Positions 33,326 through 42,378 of a stretch of DNA of 64,000 nucleotides are shown here, piece by piece; the first letter of the stretch is position 1; each line of letters begins with the position of its first letter. Below the pieces are notes generated by a model. It was not told where the DNA came from, did no database searches, and was given only the letters and a program-made list of their open reading frames with translations. The position numbers and the translations under genes were made by a program. This DNA is from Sphingomonas sp. SUN019 (GTDB taxonomy: Bacteria; Pseudomonadota; Alphaproteobacteria; Sphingomonadales; Sphingomonadaceae), in contig NZ_CP096971.1 of NCBI RefSeq assembly GCF_024758705.1, forward strand, positions 3,439,501-3,503,500. Reading direction: 5' to 3'.

Positions 33326-34171
33326 ATGAAGACATTGAGCGAGAGCGAGGCGTTTGGCGGCACGCAGGGCGTGTACGCCCACGAATCCGATGCGACGGGC
33401 ACGACGATGACCTTTTCGGTCTATGTGCCGCCGCACGACGAGGGCGCGCGGTTGCCGGTGCTGTGGTATCTGTCCGGCCTCACCTGCACCCACGCCAATG
33501 TGACCGATAAAGGCGAGTATCGCCGCGCTTGCGCCGAGGCCGGGATCGTGTTCGTCGCACCCGACACGTCACCGCGGGGAGAGGGGCCGCGCGGGGAGGG
33601 CGTGCCCGACGACGACGCCTATGATTTCGGGCAGGGCGCGGGCTTCTACGTCGACGCAACGGAAGAACCGTGGGCGCAGCATTTTCGGATGCGGCGCTAT
33701 ATCGAGGACGAGTTGCCTGCGCTGATCGCGATGGAGTTTCCGGTCGACATGGCGCGGCAGGGGATCACGGGCCATTCGATGGGCGGGCACGGCGCGCTGA
33801 CGACCGCGCTGCGCAACCCCGGCCGCTTCCGCAGCATTTCCGCCTTCGCCCCGATCGTCGCCCCGATGGAGGTTCCTTGGGGCGAAAAGGCGCTCAGCGG
33901 CTATCTCGGCGCGGATCGTTCGACGTGGCGCGCCCATGACGCCTGCGCGCTGATCGCGGACGGCGCGCGGGTCGATGCGATCCTGGTCGATCAGGGCGAC
34001 GCGGACGGGTTTCTGGCCGAACAGTTGAAGCCCGAATTGCTGCGCGATGCGTGCGCGGCGGCGGGGATCGACCTGACGCTGCGGATGCAGCCGGGGTACG
34101 ACCACAGCTACAATTTCATCTCGACCTTCATGGCGGACCATGTCGCCTGGGCGGCGGAGCGGCTGAAATGA
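33326..34171 (+). CDS. fghA: S-formylglutathione hydrolase
   Basis: 281-residue esterase-D family enzyme that hydrolyses S-formylglutathione in glutathione-dependent formaldehyde detoxification. The nucleophile motif is GHSMGGHGA, the oxyanion region is YLSGLTCTHAN, the acidic residue is in LVDQGDADGF, and the His is in GYDHSYNF; all are diagnostic. The ATG at 33326 is chosen because the family starts near MKTLSESEAFGG. The partner formaldehyde dehydrogenase is not in the window. Confidence 0.95.
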   Translation: MKTLSESEAFGGTQGVYAHESDATGTTMTFSVYVPPHDEGARLPVLWYLSGLTCTHANVTDKGEYRRACAEAGIVFVAPDTSPRGEGPRGEGVPDDDAYDFGQGAGFYVDATEEPWAQHFRMRRYIEDELPALIAMEFPVDMARQGITGHSMGGHGALTTALRNPGRFRSISAFAPIVAPMEVPWGEKALSGYLGADRSTWRAHDACALIADGARVDAILVDQGDADGFLAEQLKPELLRDACAAAGIDLTLRMQPGYDHSYNFISTFMADHVAWAAERLK

Positions 34172-34173
34172 AA

Positions 34174-34200
34174 AAGGGCTCCCGGGTGAAGGGAGCCCTT
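34174..34200 (-). terminator. bidirectional terminator between fghA and the TonB receptor gene
   Basis: Perfect 10-bp stem AAGGGCTCCC/GGGAGCCCTT with a 7-nt loop, overlapping the end of fghA closely. Read on the minus strand it is followed by a run of T residues, so it terminates the receptor gene best; plus-strand function is weaker. Confidence 0.75.
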
Positions 34201-34258
34201 CCAGTCACGTCGTCAGACGCGGACGGCTGCGCCGCCCTCGCTGCCCGACGTGACGAGT

Positions 34259-34284
34259 CCCCGGCTTGCTATCGCAAGCCGGGG
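34259..34284 (-). terminator. strong hairpin just after the TonB receptor stop
   Basis: 11-bp perfect stem CCCCGGCTTGC/GCAAGCCGGGG with a 4-nt loop, 8 bp past the receptor stop. No T-run follows; it is probably a 3'-end stabiliser placed before the terminator at 34174-34200. Confidence 0.45.
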
Positions 34285-34292
34285 CCGTCCGC

Positions 34293-37292
34293 TTAGAACT
34301 TCACGCCCGCCGCGATGCCGTAGCGGCGCGGTTCCAGCGTGAAGATGTTGGTGAACAGGCCGGAAGACTGGTCGGTCAGATAAAGGCCGGTCGTCGCATT
34401 GTTGTCGAAGATGTTCTGCACGAACCCGCGCAAGAACCAGCGCTCGTCCGCACCGTTCAGCTGAACCTGGGCATTCGCCTGTTCGTACCCGGACACCTTG
34501 TTGATTCGCCCGTTGAAGATGTTGCCATAGCTTTCGCCGGTATAGGTAAGATCGAAGCGTGGCACGAACGACATCCCGTTGCCGAACTCGAACGTCTTCT
34601 GGACGCCGGCGGAGAATTTCACCACCGGGGCCTGCGGCAATTCGTTGCCCTTGATGCTGACCCCGATGCCGTCCAAGACGCTGATGAGTCCGGCTGGCAC
34701 GACAGCGGTATTGGCCGCAGCGCCCCTCAGCACGTCGCAAATGCTGAAGGCGCCCGTCGATGCGCCGATGTTCGCGTCGGCAGGGAAGGCTTGCGGTCCA
34801 CGCAACCCGAGCTGCGAATTAACTGCCGTGACGAACCCCTGTGCTACCGCCGCACCACCGGTATTCGCCCGGACGACGCAGTTGAACGCGGCGGTGATGT
34901 CCTTGATGATGACGGTGTTGGGATCGCCGCCCGAAACGTCGCGCTGGTTGATGAACGGCGCTTCCGACGTCACCTTGGTATGCAGATAGCTTGCGCCGAT
35001 GTTGATCGCCCAATCGGGTGCGGGACGGAAGAATGCCTCGGCCTCGACGCCGTAGATGTCGGCATCGATATTGTCGTTGATCGACGTGCGCGCGACAATG
35101 CGGCTGAGCTGCAGACCCTTGTACTTGTAATAAAATCCCGTGAGGTTCAGCGTGAACCGGCCATTGTCGAACGTATTCTTCGATCCGACCTCGAACGCGT
35201 TGATGATTTCCGGCACGAACGCATCCGGCACCGTCAGACCGGGCACCTGCACCGGCGGATTGAACCCGCCCGACTTGTAGCCGCGCGAATAAGATGCATA
35301 GAGCAGATTGTCGTCGGTGACCTTGAAATTGACGACCGCGCGGCCGGTGAATTCGTCGAAGGTCTTCTTGCGCCGCGCAAAATCCTGCACGCCGGGGGTA
35401 ACCGGGTCCGCGTCATATGAGCCGTAGAACGGCGAGTCGAACGCGCTGCCCGTCTGTCCATACGGTGTCAGGAAACTGGCCAGCGTGGAGCGCGACTGAA
35501 CCGTCTTCTTGTCGTTGTTGTACCGCAGCCCGAGCGTCAGTTTCAGCCGGTCGTTGAAGTCGAAATACGTTTCGCCGAAGATCCCGTAGGACTTCAGGCC
35601 GAAGCGCGCGGTCGCATTGCGGAAGAATGGCGTAGCCAGAAAGCCCGGTGGAAGATCGTTGGCGGGATTGGCGTCGGCCCTCGTTCCCAGCGCCGTGAAG
35701 CTGCCGAGCAATCCGGTGATATAGTCGATCGCGAACGCGTTGACGTAATAGTCCCCGTTGGTGACCTTTCCATCGACATAGATGCCGCCGAGCAGGAAGT
35801 TGAACATCCCGTCGAAATCGGAAGAGATGATCGCTTCCGCCGACCAGTCCTTCGTCTTCTGGTTCGATCGATCGAACGCCAGCGGCACGTCGGAACAGCG
35901 TTTGAAGCCGCCATACGAACCGAGGCCGGTCTCTTCTGGCAATGACGTACAGATCTGACCCGTCGGACCGCCCGGAATCACCGCGGCCGCGATCGGCGCG
36001 AAGAAACTTGCGGGAAGGCCGGGAACCTGCCCTGCGGCAGCGGCGGCGAGCGTGTTCAGCGCAGGCTGGACCAGCGCGCGGTTCTGTACGCCGAGGTTGT
36101 AGTCCTGCGACGAATCGACCGACGTCTCATGATAGAAACCGGTCAACTGCGCCTTGATCGGGCCGAAATTGTGATCGATCCGTCCCTGGACCGTCAATTC
36201 ATCGGTCTTGTATGTCGGATCATAGGCGGTGAAGACCTCGCGCGGATCGTTCAGGATCGGGTTGCCGGTATAGGCGTCGGGGCCATACAGGCTGCCGAGC
36301 CCGAACGCCTGTCCGAGCGCCGGATTGCGCAGGTTGATCGTCAGGAACTCGCGGCTGCCCAGCGTGCCGGTGAAGGTCGAATTGGTGTTGGTCCGTCCGG
36401 CGTCGCGGCGGTTGTTCAGGCACCCCAGCACGCCGGTCGGGTCGGTCTGGCACAATTGCTTCTGGATGCGGAGGCGATTGTCATCCTCCTTGAAGTAACT
36501 GCCCATCAGATCGACCGTGGTGTCGATCGAGGGTTCCCAACGGATCGATCCGCGCACCGAATACATGTCGCGGCCGTCCAGGCGCGTGTCGTTGTACAGG
36601 TTCTTTGTATAGCCGTCGCGGTTCAGGTAGAACCCGGCCACGCGCACCGCCAGCGTATCGCCCAGCGGCAGGTTGATCATCGCCTTCGCGCGGATAGATT
36701 CGTAATTGCCGTATTCGCCTTCCGCGCTGACCGCGAATTTGTCCGTGCGCGGCTTGGCGGTGATGAAGTTGACCACGCCCGCCGTCGCGCTGCGGCCGAA
36801 CAACGTGCCCTGCGGCCCGCGCAGCACCTCGACGCGTTCCAGATCGAAATATTCGGTCTCGAAGATGCGTGTGGCGAGAAGCGGGGAGCCATTCAAATGG
36901 ATCGCTGTCGCTTGATCGCAGGAAATGCCGACGCACAGATCGCCGATCCCGCGGATCGTGAAGCTGGACGAGGTGAAATTGGTCTTCGAGAACGTAATGT
37001 TGGGCAAGGTGAGCTGCAGGTCGGACGCATTGTCGATCTGCTGCGCCTCCAGCGCCGCCGAGGTGAACGCGCTGACTGCGATCGGCACCTCCTGCAGCGT
37101 TTGCGACTGCCGCTGTGCGGTCACGACCACGTCGTCGCCGTATCCGCCCGTCTGAACTGGGGCGGTTTGCGCCGGGGCCGTATTCGTAGGTGCGGTATCC
37201 TGGCCCGGCGCGGGCGCGGGTTCGGCGGCGTAAGCAGGTGTAGCGGCGATCAACGCGATAGCCGAGGCCGCGAGCAGCTCAAACTTCGTCAT
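34293..37292 (-). CDS. TonB-dependent outer-membrane receptor
   Basis: 999-residue receptor for an unidentified large or scarce substrate. The ATG at 37292 follows AGGAGGGGG and starts a signal peptide (MTKFELLAASAIALIAATPAYA). A Pro/Thr/Gln linker precedes the TonB box DDVVVTAQRQSQTLQEVPIAVSAF, then the plug (LQLTLPNITFSKTNF, VLRGPQGTLFGRSATAGVVNF) and the beta-barrel ending RRYGIAAGVKF with a terminal aromatic residue. The VTAQRR-type box and plug are typical of the expanded sphingomonad receptors for plant-derived or aromatic compounds and siderophores. No transporter or hydrolase partner is adjacent. Confidence 0.93.
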   Translation of the reverse strand: MTKFELLAASAIALIAATPAYAAEPAPAPGQDTAPTNTAPAQTAPVQTGGYGDDVVVTAQRQSQTLQEVPIAVSAFTSAALEAQQIDNASDLQLTLPNITFSKTNFTSSSFTIRGIGDLCVGISCDQATAIHLNGSPLLATRIFETEYFDLERVEVLRGPQGTLFGRSATAGVVNFITAKPRTDKFAVSAEGEYGNYESIRAKAMINLPLGDTLAVRVAGFYLNRDGYTKNLYNDTRLDGRDMYSVRGSIRWEPSIDTTVDLMGSYFKEDDNRLRIQKQLCQTDPTGVLGCLNNRRDAGRTNTNSTFTGTLGSREFLTINLRNPALGQAFGLGSLYGPDAYTGNPILNDPREVFTAYDPTYKTDELTVQGRIDHNFGPIKAQLTGFYHETSVDSSQDYNLGVQNRALVQPALNTLAAAAAGQVPGLPASFFAPIAAAVIPGGPTGQICTSLPEETGLGSYGGFKRCSDVPLAFDRSNQKTKDWSAEAIISSDFDGMFNFLLGGIYVDGKVTNGDYYVNAFAIDYITGLLGSFTALGTRADANPANDLPPGFLATPFFRNATARFGLKSYGIFGETYFDFNDRLKLTLGLRYNNDKKTVQSRSTLASFLTPYGQTGSAFDSPFYGSYDADPVTPGVQDFARRKKTFDEFTGRAVVNFKVTDDNLLYASYSRGYKSGGFNPPVQVPGLTVPDAFVPEIINAFEVGSKNTFDNGRFTLNLTGFYYKYKGLQLSRIVARTSINDNIDADIYGVEAEAFFRPAPDWAINIGASYLHTKVTSEAPFINQRDVSGGDPNTVIIKDITAAFNCVVRANTGGAAVAQGFVTAVNSQLGLRGPQAFPADANIGASTGAFSICDVLRGAAANTAVVPAGLISVLDGIGVSIKGNELPQAPVVKFSAGVQKTFEFGNGMSFVPRFDLTYTGESYGNIFNGRINKVSGYEQANAQVQLNGADERWFLRGFVQNIFDNNATTGLYLTDQSSGLFTNIFTLEPRRYGIAAGVKF

Positions 37293-37508
37293 GGCATCCC
37301 CCTCCTGGGACCGCGCCCGATCTATGTCGGTGCTGCGGCGTTCAATGGTCCGGTATGGAAAGTAGCGTCCGAAAATTTCCCGCGTCAAATGGTTTTATGA
37401 TGGAATCTTGCGGGATGAGGTCGATGTGGCCGAAATGAAACAGTTGCTATATCGAACCTGTGTCATGGTGCGGTGCGGGAATCTTGCGCCTGCGAAGAAG
37501 GATGGCGG

Positions 37509-38129
37509 ATGGCGATTGAACACGCGAGTCCCGAAGACGGGGACTTGATCGGATCGAATGGCAAGCTCGAAGTCCCGGAAAATGTTGCGGATGCGATACG
37601 AACATTGATTCGCTGGGCCGGCGACGATCCCGCGCGGGAAGGCCTGATCGATACGCCTAAACGCGTCGCGCGCGCGTGGCGGGAGTATTGCGCGGGCTAT
37701 GCCGACCACCCCGAACAGCATCTGTCGCGAATCTTCGAAGAGGTCGGCGGCTATGACGAGATCGTGATCCTGAAGGATATTCCGTTTCAGTCGCACTGCG
37801 AACACCACATGGCGCCGATCATTGGCAAGGCGCACATCGCGTATCTGCCGCGCAACCATGTCGTCGGCATCTCGAAACTGGCGCGCGTCCTCCACGCTTT
37901 TGCGCGGCGGCTGCAGGTGCAGGAAAGGCTGACCGCCGAGGTGGCCGACTGTATCTGGGAAGGGCTGAAGCCGCAGGGCGTCGCGGTGGTGATCGAGGCG
38001 AGCCACGCCTGCATGACCGCGCGCGGCGTGCGCACGCCCGGCGTAGCGATGGTTACCAGTCGGATGATGGGCGTGTTCCGCGACGACGAGCGCAGCCGCA
38101 AGGAAGTCCTCGCGCTGATGGGGTGCTGA
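37509..38129 (+). CDS. folE: GTP cyclohydrolase I
   Basis: 206-residue enzyme making 7,8-dihydroneopterin triphosphate from GTP, the first step of folate and pterin synthesis. Zinc and active-site residues are in SHCEHHMAP and SHACMTARGV; FARRLQVQERLT is diagnostic. The ATG at 37509 has GAAGGA upstream. It starts an operon with the reductase (TGATG overlap) and folB genes, and is divergent from the TonB receptor across a 216-bp gap. Confidence 0.96.
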   Translation: MAIEHASPEDGDLIGSNGKLEVPENVADAIRTLIRWAGDDPAREGLIDTPKRVARAWREYCAGYADHPEQHLSRIFEEVGGYDEIVILKDIPFQSHCEHHMAPIIGKAHIAYLPRNHVVGISKLARVLHAFARRLQVQERLTAEVADCIWEGLKPQGVAVVIEASHACMTARGVRTPGVAMVTSRMMGVFRDDERSRKEVLALMGC

Positions 38130-38869
38130 TGCGCGTTCTGGTAACCGGCGGGGCGAAGCGACTGGGCGCAGCGATCGCGCGAGCCTGCGCTGCGGCCGGG
38201 CACCAAGTGGTGATCCATTATCGGACATCGCGCGATGCGGTGGGGGCGCTGGCGACGGAACTCGGCGGTGTGAGCGTGCAGGGTGATCTGGCCGACAGCG
38301 CGGGCGTCCCCGGGCTGTTCGCGCGCGCTTGCGAGGCGGCGGGCCGGCCGATCGACGGACTGGTCAATTCGGCCTCGCTGTTCGAATTCGACTCGCCCGA
38401 CGCGATCGATCCGGCGCTCGCGGCGAAGCTCCACGCGACGAACCTGCTCGCCCCGTCGCTGCTGACCGCCGCGCTGGCGGCGCAGGCCGGGCTGACGAAT
38501 GGCGCCGTGGTGAACCTGCTCGATCAGAAGGTCGCGAACCTCAACCCCGATTTCTTTTCCTACACCTGCACGAAGGCGGCGCTGGAGGCCGCGACTGTCA
38601 TGCAGGCCATGGCGTTTGCCCCGCGCGTGCGGGTGAATGCCGTATCGCCGGGGCTGACCTTGCCGAGCGGGGATCAGTCGGCGGCTGCGTTCGACCGCGT
38701 GGCGCGGGAAAACCTGTTGCAACGCCCGGTAGGCGCGGCGGCGGTGGCCGACGCGGTGGTCTATCTGCTGGGGGCGGCGAGCGTGACGGGGCAGAACCTG
38801 TTCGTCGATTGCGGGCAGAGGTTTCTGAAGCGCGGCGGAGACGTGATGTTCGAGGGACGCGATGCCTGA
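38129..38869 (+). CDS. SDR-family pteridine reductase, FolM/PTR1-like
   Basis: 246-residue short-chain dehydrogenase/reductase. The cofactor motif is TGGAKRLG, matching the TGxxKRxG form of pteridine reductases. The catalytic residues are Asp132, Tyr145 and Lys149: Asp replaces the usual SDR Ser, and the spacings (13 and 4) equal those of Asp181/Tyr194/Lys198 in trypanosomatid PTR1. Placed between folE and folB, it likely reduces dihydromonapterin or dihydrobiopterin/dihydrofolate. The ATG at 38129 overlaps the folE stop; its own stop overlaps folB by 8 bp. Confidence 0.85.
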   Translation: MRVLVTGGAKRLGAAIARACAAAGHQVVIHYRTSRDAVGALATELGGVSVQGDLADSAGVPGLFARACEAAGRPIDGLVNSASLFEFDSPDAIDPALAAKLHATNLLAPSLLTAALAAQAGLTNGAVVNLLDQKVANLNPDFFSYTCTKAALEAATVMQAMAFAPRVRVNAVSPGLTLPSGDQSAAAFDRVARENLLQRPVGAAAVADAVVYLLGAASVTGQNLFVDCGQRFLKRGGDVMFEGRDA

Positions 38870-39212
38870 ATTCACCACTATCCTCGAAAACCTCGAGGTC
38901 CGGATGCACCTCGGCATCCACCCGCACGAAATCGCCCCGCAACGCGTCCGCGTGTCGGTGTGGATGACCGTCGTGTATCCCAAACCACTCGGCGCGGACG
39001 CGATCACCGAAGTGCTCGACTACGACTTCGTTCGCTCCGGTTTGCAGCAAATGGCCGCCGGTCCCGGTTTCGCCCTGCAGGAAACCCTATGCGAAGCGGT
39101 CGCCGCGCTGTGCCTCACCGACCTGCGGGTGCGCGAGGTTCGGGTCAGGTCGATGAAGCTCGATGTGTATCCCGATGCGACGGTCGGGTGTGAGATCGTG
39201 CGGGGGCGTTAG
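38862..39212 (+). CDS. folB: dihydroneopterin aldolase family protein
   Basis: 116-residue FolB-like protein. The LEVRMHLGIHPHEIAPQRVRVSVWM start, the VLDYDFVRSGL segment and the LQETLCEAVAALCL helix follow the FolB/FolX fold; Glu in QETL matches the substrate-pterin-binding Glu region. It acts in folate synthesis (aldolase) or as an epimerase for monapterin; with folE and a FolM-like reductase, either is possible. Last gene of the pterin operon. Confidence 0.85.
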   Translation: MPEFTTILENLEVRMHLGIHPHEIAPQRVRVSVWMTVVYPKPLGADAITEVLDYDFVRSGLQQMAAGPGFALQETLCEAVAALCLTDLRVREVRVRSMKLDVYPDATVGCEIVRGR

Positions 39213-39312
39213 GCGACCGTCGCGAATGGATAGAAGTCCGGCAGGTTTTGGCTGGAGACTGCTCGGTCTGACTCGATATGCCAGCCCGAACCATTCGAGC
39301 GAGACCGGTCAG

Positions 39313-40110
39313 TCAGTCGCTGATAGTCCAGCCCAGATTCGGCTCGCGACCGCGCACCGGCTGGTTAGCTTTGAGTGCCTGTTCGAGCCGACTATTTGCG
39401 ATGGGAACGGCGGTGCCGCGTGGCGCGACTGCGGCGTTGACCGGGATCGGTGTAGCCGCTCCGGCCGTAACCCGCTCGGGCGCCGCGGTCATCAGGGCCG
39501 GGATTGGCGCGACGCGGGGGTTTGCCGCCGGATTGCTGTTCGACCGGTTTTCCACGATCGTCGCGACGTGGCTTCGGACCATGCCGCCCGGCAGCAGTGT
39601 AGCGACCCCGCCGGTGCCATAACCAGACAAGAAGACCTCTCGCCCGAATTGGTCGCGGTGATCCACGATGGGCACCCCCGGCTGGGTGCCGCCAGGCCCG
39701 CCCAGGATGCGCAGCACCTCCGCCACATCGGCGGTGTAGCAACTGGTGATTTTCTTGGATCGACAGCCGAGCGGAGGCACCCCCTCATGACTTGGCCGTG
39801 CATAAACCGTGGCCGCATCCATTCCCGGCGATTTCGATCCCTCGCCGCCAAGGAAGAAGATATAGCGATATCCCTCTGCGCGCGCGCGTTCCGCCGCGCG
39901 GTACAGCGCCATGTTGATCGCGTCGCCGCGTCCATGGATCGCCGCATCGATCCGCCAGGATCCGTCCTTCTCGGTCCGGTCCTGGTACCCAAACTTGTAG
40001 CCGATTCCGTGCCAGCGCTTCATGGGACCGTAGTAGGGCGCATCACTATCGCCCGCCCACGCGGGTTGCGCGATCGCCAGTAACATGAGGCCGGGCCAAA
40101 AGCGTGTCAT
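39313..40110 (-). CDS. secreted protein of unknown function, CC0125/CC1285-like N-terminal domain
   Basis: 265-residue exported protein. The ATG at 40110 starts a signal peptide (MTRFWPGLMLLAIAQPAWA). Residues about 35-90 (GIGYKFGYQDRTEKDGSWRI.. and MALYRAAERARAEGYRYIFF) follow the pattern of the CC0125/CC1285 envelope-protein family. One Cys pair (PLGCRSKKITSC) may form a disulfide. The C-terminal third is Ala/Pro-rich and low complexity. Isolated gene, convergent with the pterin operon. Confidence 0.6.
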   Translation of the reverse strand: MTRFWPGLMLLAIAQPAWAGDSDAPYYGPMKRWHGIGYKFGYQDRTEKDGSWRIDAAIHGRGDAINMALYRAAERARAEGYRYIFFLGGEGSKSPGMDAATVYARPSHEGVPPLGCRSKKITSCYTADVAEVLRILGGPGGTQPGVPIVDHRDQFGREVFLSGYGTGGVATLLPGGMVRSHVATIVENRSNSNPAANPRVAPIPALMTAAPERVTAGAATPIPVNAAVAPRGTAVPIANSRLEQALKANQPVRGREPNLGWTISD

Positions 40111-40488
40111 CGCTTGTCCTTCCAATGAGTTGGCCTGTGCTAGTCGAGCTGCGTTAACGTCCGGTTGTCGAGACCAACCAGATCGCTAAAGAGCGGCGAG
40201 ATACACTGAATCATTGAATGCCACCCAGCCGTATCGCGCCGAGTGCTCGCATAGGAAAGTTGCTAGCGCCGTCCTCTTCATCGGCGAATTGCCGGCACTA
40301 ACACCAGTGTCGATCAGCGCGTTTCCTACACGACGCCGGCCTGTTAAGGGGCGTTAGCTGTTTCTCACCGCTGGACACCGGCAAACGCCGATCGCGTCTG
40401 ATCGGCGCGCGTAGGTGTGACTTTACCGTGACTTTTGGCGCGCCCAGGAAACGCCGTCTTGGCCTAACCTTAGCCTAACCTTCGCGTT
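40111..40488. other. 378-bp intergenic region
   Basis: Between the secreted-protein gene and leuA (both minus strand). No convincing ORF or RNA gene is seen. It contains a direct repeat GTGACTTT (about 40418-40438) and, next to leuA, the 11-bp-periodic motif at 40459-40480. The leuA transcript must end here, but no classical terminator with a T-run is visible. Confidence 0.6.
40459..40480 (-). promoter_or_regulatory. 11-bp-periodic TTAGG motif, copy A
   Basis: On the minus strand GGTTAGGCTAAGGTTAGGCC, in which GTTAGGC recurs after 11 bp. The 22-bp sequence matches the plus-strand copy at 50607-50628 in 20 positions. Such helical phasing suggests a protein-binding site; role unknown. Confidence 0.4.
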
Positions 40489-42147
40489 TCACGCCCGGTT
40501 CGCCGCGCTCAGCACCGCGCGCACACTCGCCGTCGCGATGTCGGTGTCGATGCCGACGCCCCAGACGGTCCGGCCGTCGCCGGTGCGGCATTCGAGGTAT
40601 GTCGCGGCCTGTGCGTCCGCGCCGTGGCCGATCGCGTGTTCGGTATAGTCAACTACCGCCAGCTCCGGCCCGGTCGAATCCGCCAGCGCGGCGATCACGC
40701 CCGAGATCAGGCCGTTGCCGCGGCCCGACAAAGATCGTTCCTCGCCGTCGATCGCCACGCGGCCGACGAAGGTGCGGTCCCCGGAAGGCCCGTGCTCCTC
40801 GTAATCGCGCAGCATGAAGCGGTCGGTGGCGGCGGGCAGGTACGCGGTCTCGAACGCGGCCCAGATGTCGGCGGCGTTCAGTTCGCGGCTGGTCTCGTCG
40901 GCCAGGCGCTGGACGTGGCGGCTGAAATCGGCCTGCAGGCGCTTGGGCAGTTTCAGCCCCTTGTCCTGCTCGATCACCCACGCCACGCCGCCCTTGCCCG
41001 ACTGCGAATTGACGCGGATCACCGCTTCGTAGCTGCGCCCGAGATCGGCGGGGTCGATCGGCAGATACGGGACTTCCCAGAAATCGTCGTTGCGCGCTTC
41101 CTGCGCCGCAAACCCCTTCTTGATCGCATCCTGATGGCTGCCCGAAAAGGCGGTGAACACTAGGTCGCCGGCATAGGGCGTGCGCGGGTGGACGGGGATG
41201 TTGGTGCAGTAATTGACCGTGTTCACCACCGCATCAATGTCCGACAGGTCCAGCCGTGGATCGACGCCTTGGGTGTACATGTTCAGCGCCAGCGTCACGA
41301 GATCGCAGTTGCCGGTGCGCTCGCCATTGCCGAGCAAACAGCCCTCGACCCGGTCCGCGCCCGCCATCATGCCCAGTTCCGCCGCCGCGACGCCGGTGCC
41401 GCGATCGTTGTGGGTGTGCAGGCTGATGACCGCACTGTCGCGGTTCGGCAGGTTGCGGATGAACCACTCGATTTGGTCGGCATAGACGTTGGGCGTCGCA
41501 CATTCGACCGTCGCGGGCAGATTCAGGATGATCGGGCGATCCGGGGTGGGGCGCAGCACCTCCATCACCGCGGCGCAGACCTCGACCGAGAAATCGAGTT
41601 CGGCGGTGGAGAAGGTCTCGGGGCTGTATTCGAACTGCCAGTCGGTATCGGGCTGCTTCGCCGCCTCGTCGCGCAGCACCTTCGCGCCGTCGATCGCGAT
41701 CTGACGCACTTCGTCGCGCGTCATGCCGAAGACGATCTTGCGCCATGCGGGGCTGACCGCATTGTAGAGATGGACGATCGCCCGCTTCGCGCCGTTCAGC
41801 GATTGGAAGCTCGTCTCGATCAGGTCGCGGCGCGATTGCGTCAGCACCTGGATCGTCACGTCGTCCGGGATACGGCCCCACGCGACCAGCCCGGCGATGA
41901 AGTCGAAATCGGTCGCCCCAGCGGCGGGGAAACCGACCTCGATCTCCTTCAACCCGACCTTCACCAGCAGGTCGAACATCCGCGTTTTCTTTTCCGCGTC
42001 CATCGGATCGATCAGCGCCTGATTGCCATCACGCAGATCGGTCGACAGCCAGCGCGGCGCGTGTGTGATGGTGTTCGAGGGCCAGAGCCGATCGGGCAGG
42101 TCGATCGTGGGGAAGGGGCGGTATTTGGTCGATGGGTCGCGCAGCAT
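40489..42147 (-). CDS. leuA: 2-isopropylmalate synthase (long form)
   Basis: 552-residue enzyme condensing acetyl-CoA with 2-oxoisovalerate, the first committed step of leucine synthesis. [11 protein letters not shown] holds the metal-binding and catalytic Arg-Asp, [16 protein letters not shown] is the metal-binding HxH with its Asn, and the C-terminal LeuA dimer/regulatory domain (from about residue 430) is present for leucine feedback. The N-terminus PSTKYRPFP is typical of the actinobacterial/alphaproteobacterial long LeuA. A candidate leader peptide and long hairpin lie upstream. Confidence 0.96.
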   Translation of the reverse strand: MLRDPSTKYRPFPTIDLPDRLWPSNTITHAPRWLSTDLRDGNQALIDPMDAEKKTRMFDLLVKVGLKEIEVGFPAAGATDFDFIAGLVAWGRIPDDVTIQVLTQSRRDLIETSFQSLNGAKRAIVHLYNAVSPAWRKIVFGMTRDEVRQIAIDGAKVLRDEAAKQPDTDWQFEYSPETFSTAELDFSVEVCAAVMEVLRPTPDRPIILNLPATVECATPNVYADQIEWFIRNLPNRDSAVISLHTHNDRGTGVAAAELGMMAGADRVEGCLLGNGERTGNCDLVTLALNMYTQGVDPRLDLSDIDAVVNTVNYCTNIPVHPRTPYAGDLVFTAFSGSHQDAIKKGFAAQEARNDDFWEVPYLPIDPADLGRSYEAVIRVNSQSGKGGVAWVIEQDKGLKLPKRLQADFSRHVQRLADETSRELNAADIWAAFETAYLPAATDRFMLRDYEEHGPSGDRTFVGRVAIDGEERSLSGRGNGLISGVIAALADSTGPELAVVDYTEHAIGHGADAQAATYLECRTGDGRTVWGVGIDTDIATASVRAVLSAANRA

Positions 42148-42164
42148 GATGGGCTCCGAGGGAT

Positions 42165-42184
42165 CGGTCCGCTTGGGCGGACCG
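42165..42184 (-). promoter_or_regulatory. strong hairpin before leuA
   Basis: Perfect 8-bp stem CGGTCCGC/GCGGACCG with a 4-nt loop, 18 nt upstream of the leuA start and close to its GGAG ribosome-binding site. No T-run follows. It may affect leuA translation or act as the downstream partner in an attenuation switch. Confidence 0.4.
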
Positions 42185-42196
42185 TGATCGGCGTCA

Positions 42197-42274
42197 GGTA
42201 TTGCCCTCAGGGGCGCGTGCCGGTTCGATGCACCCCTAAGGGCGGATAAGTCGAAGGGCCAGTGCGCAGGTCAT
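42197..42274 (-). promoter_or_regulatory. candidate leuA leader peptide and attenuator hairpin
   Basis: A 12-codon ORF (42274-42236) encodes [12 protein letters not shown], with three Leu and one Ile codon just before its stop. The stop region lies in the left arm of a 14-bp hairpin (GCCCTTAGGGGTGC with GCGCCCCTGAGGGC, two G-U pairs), so a stalled ribosome would melt it. This is the geometry of amino-acid attenuation. Weak points are the lack of a clear Shine-Dalgarno and of consecutive Leu codons. Confidence 0.4.
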
Positions 42275-42378
42275 GAAAAGGAATTGCCGGTTCCGCACAC
42301 CAATGTCCAGCGCGCTCGCGAGATTGACCGTTTCGTAACGGGTTAGCGATAGCTCCTGTCGGTCAGAAGGATCGAACG

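Noticed and set aside
42197..42274. Classical leu operon attenuator with a run of Leu codons and T-tailed terminator
   Set aside because: The leader has only scattered Leu codons and no T-run; I keep it as a weaker candidate rather than a firm call.
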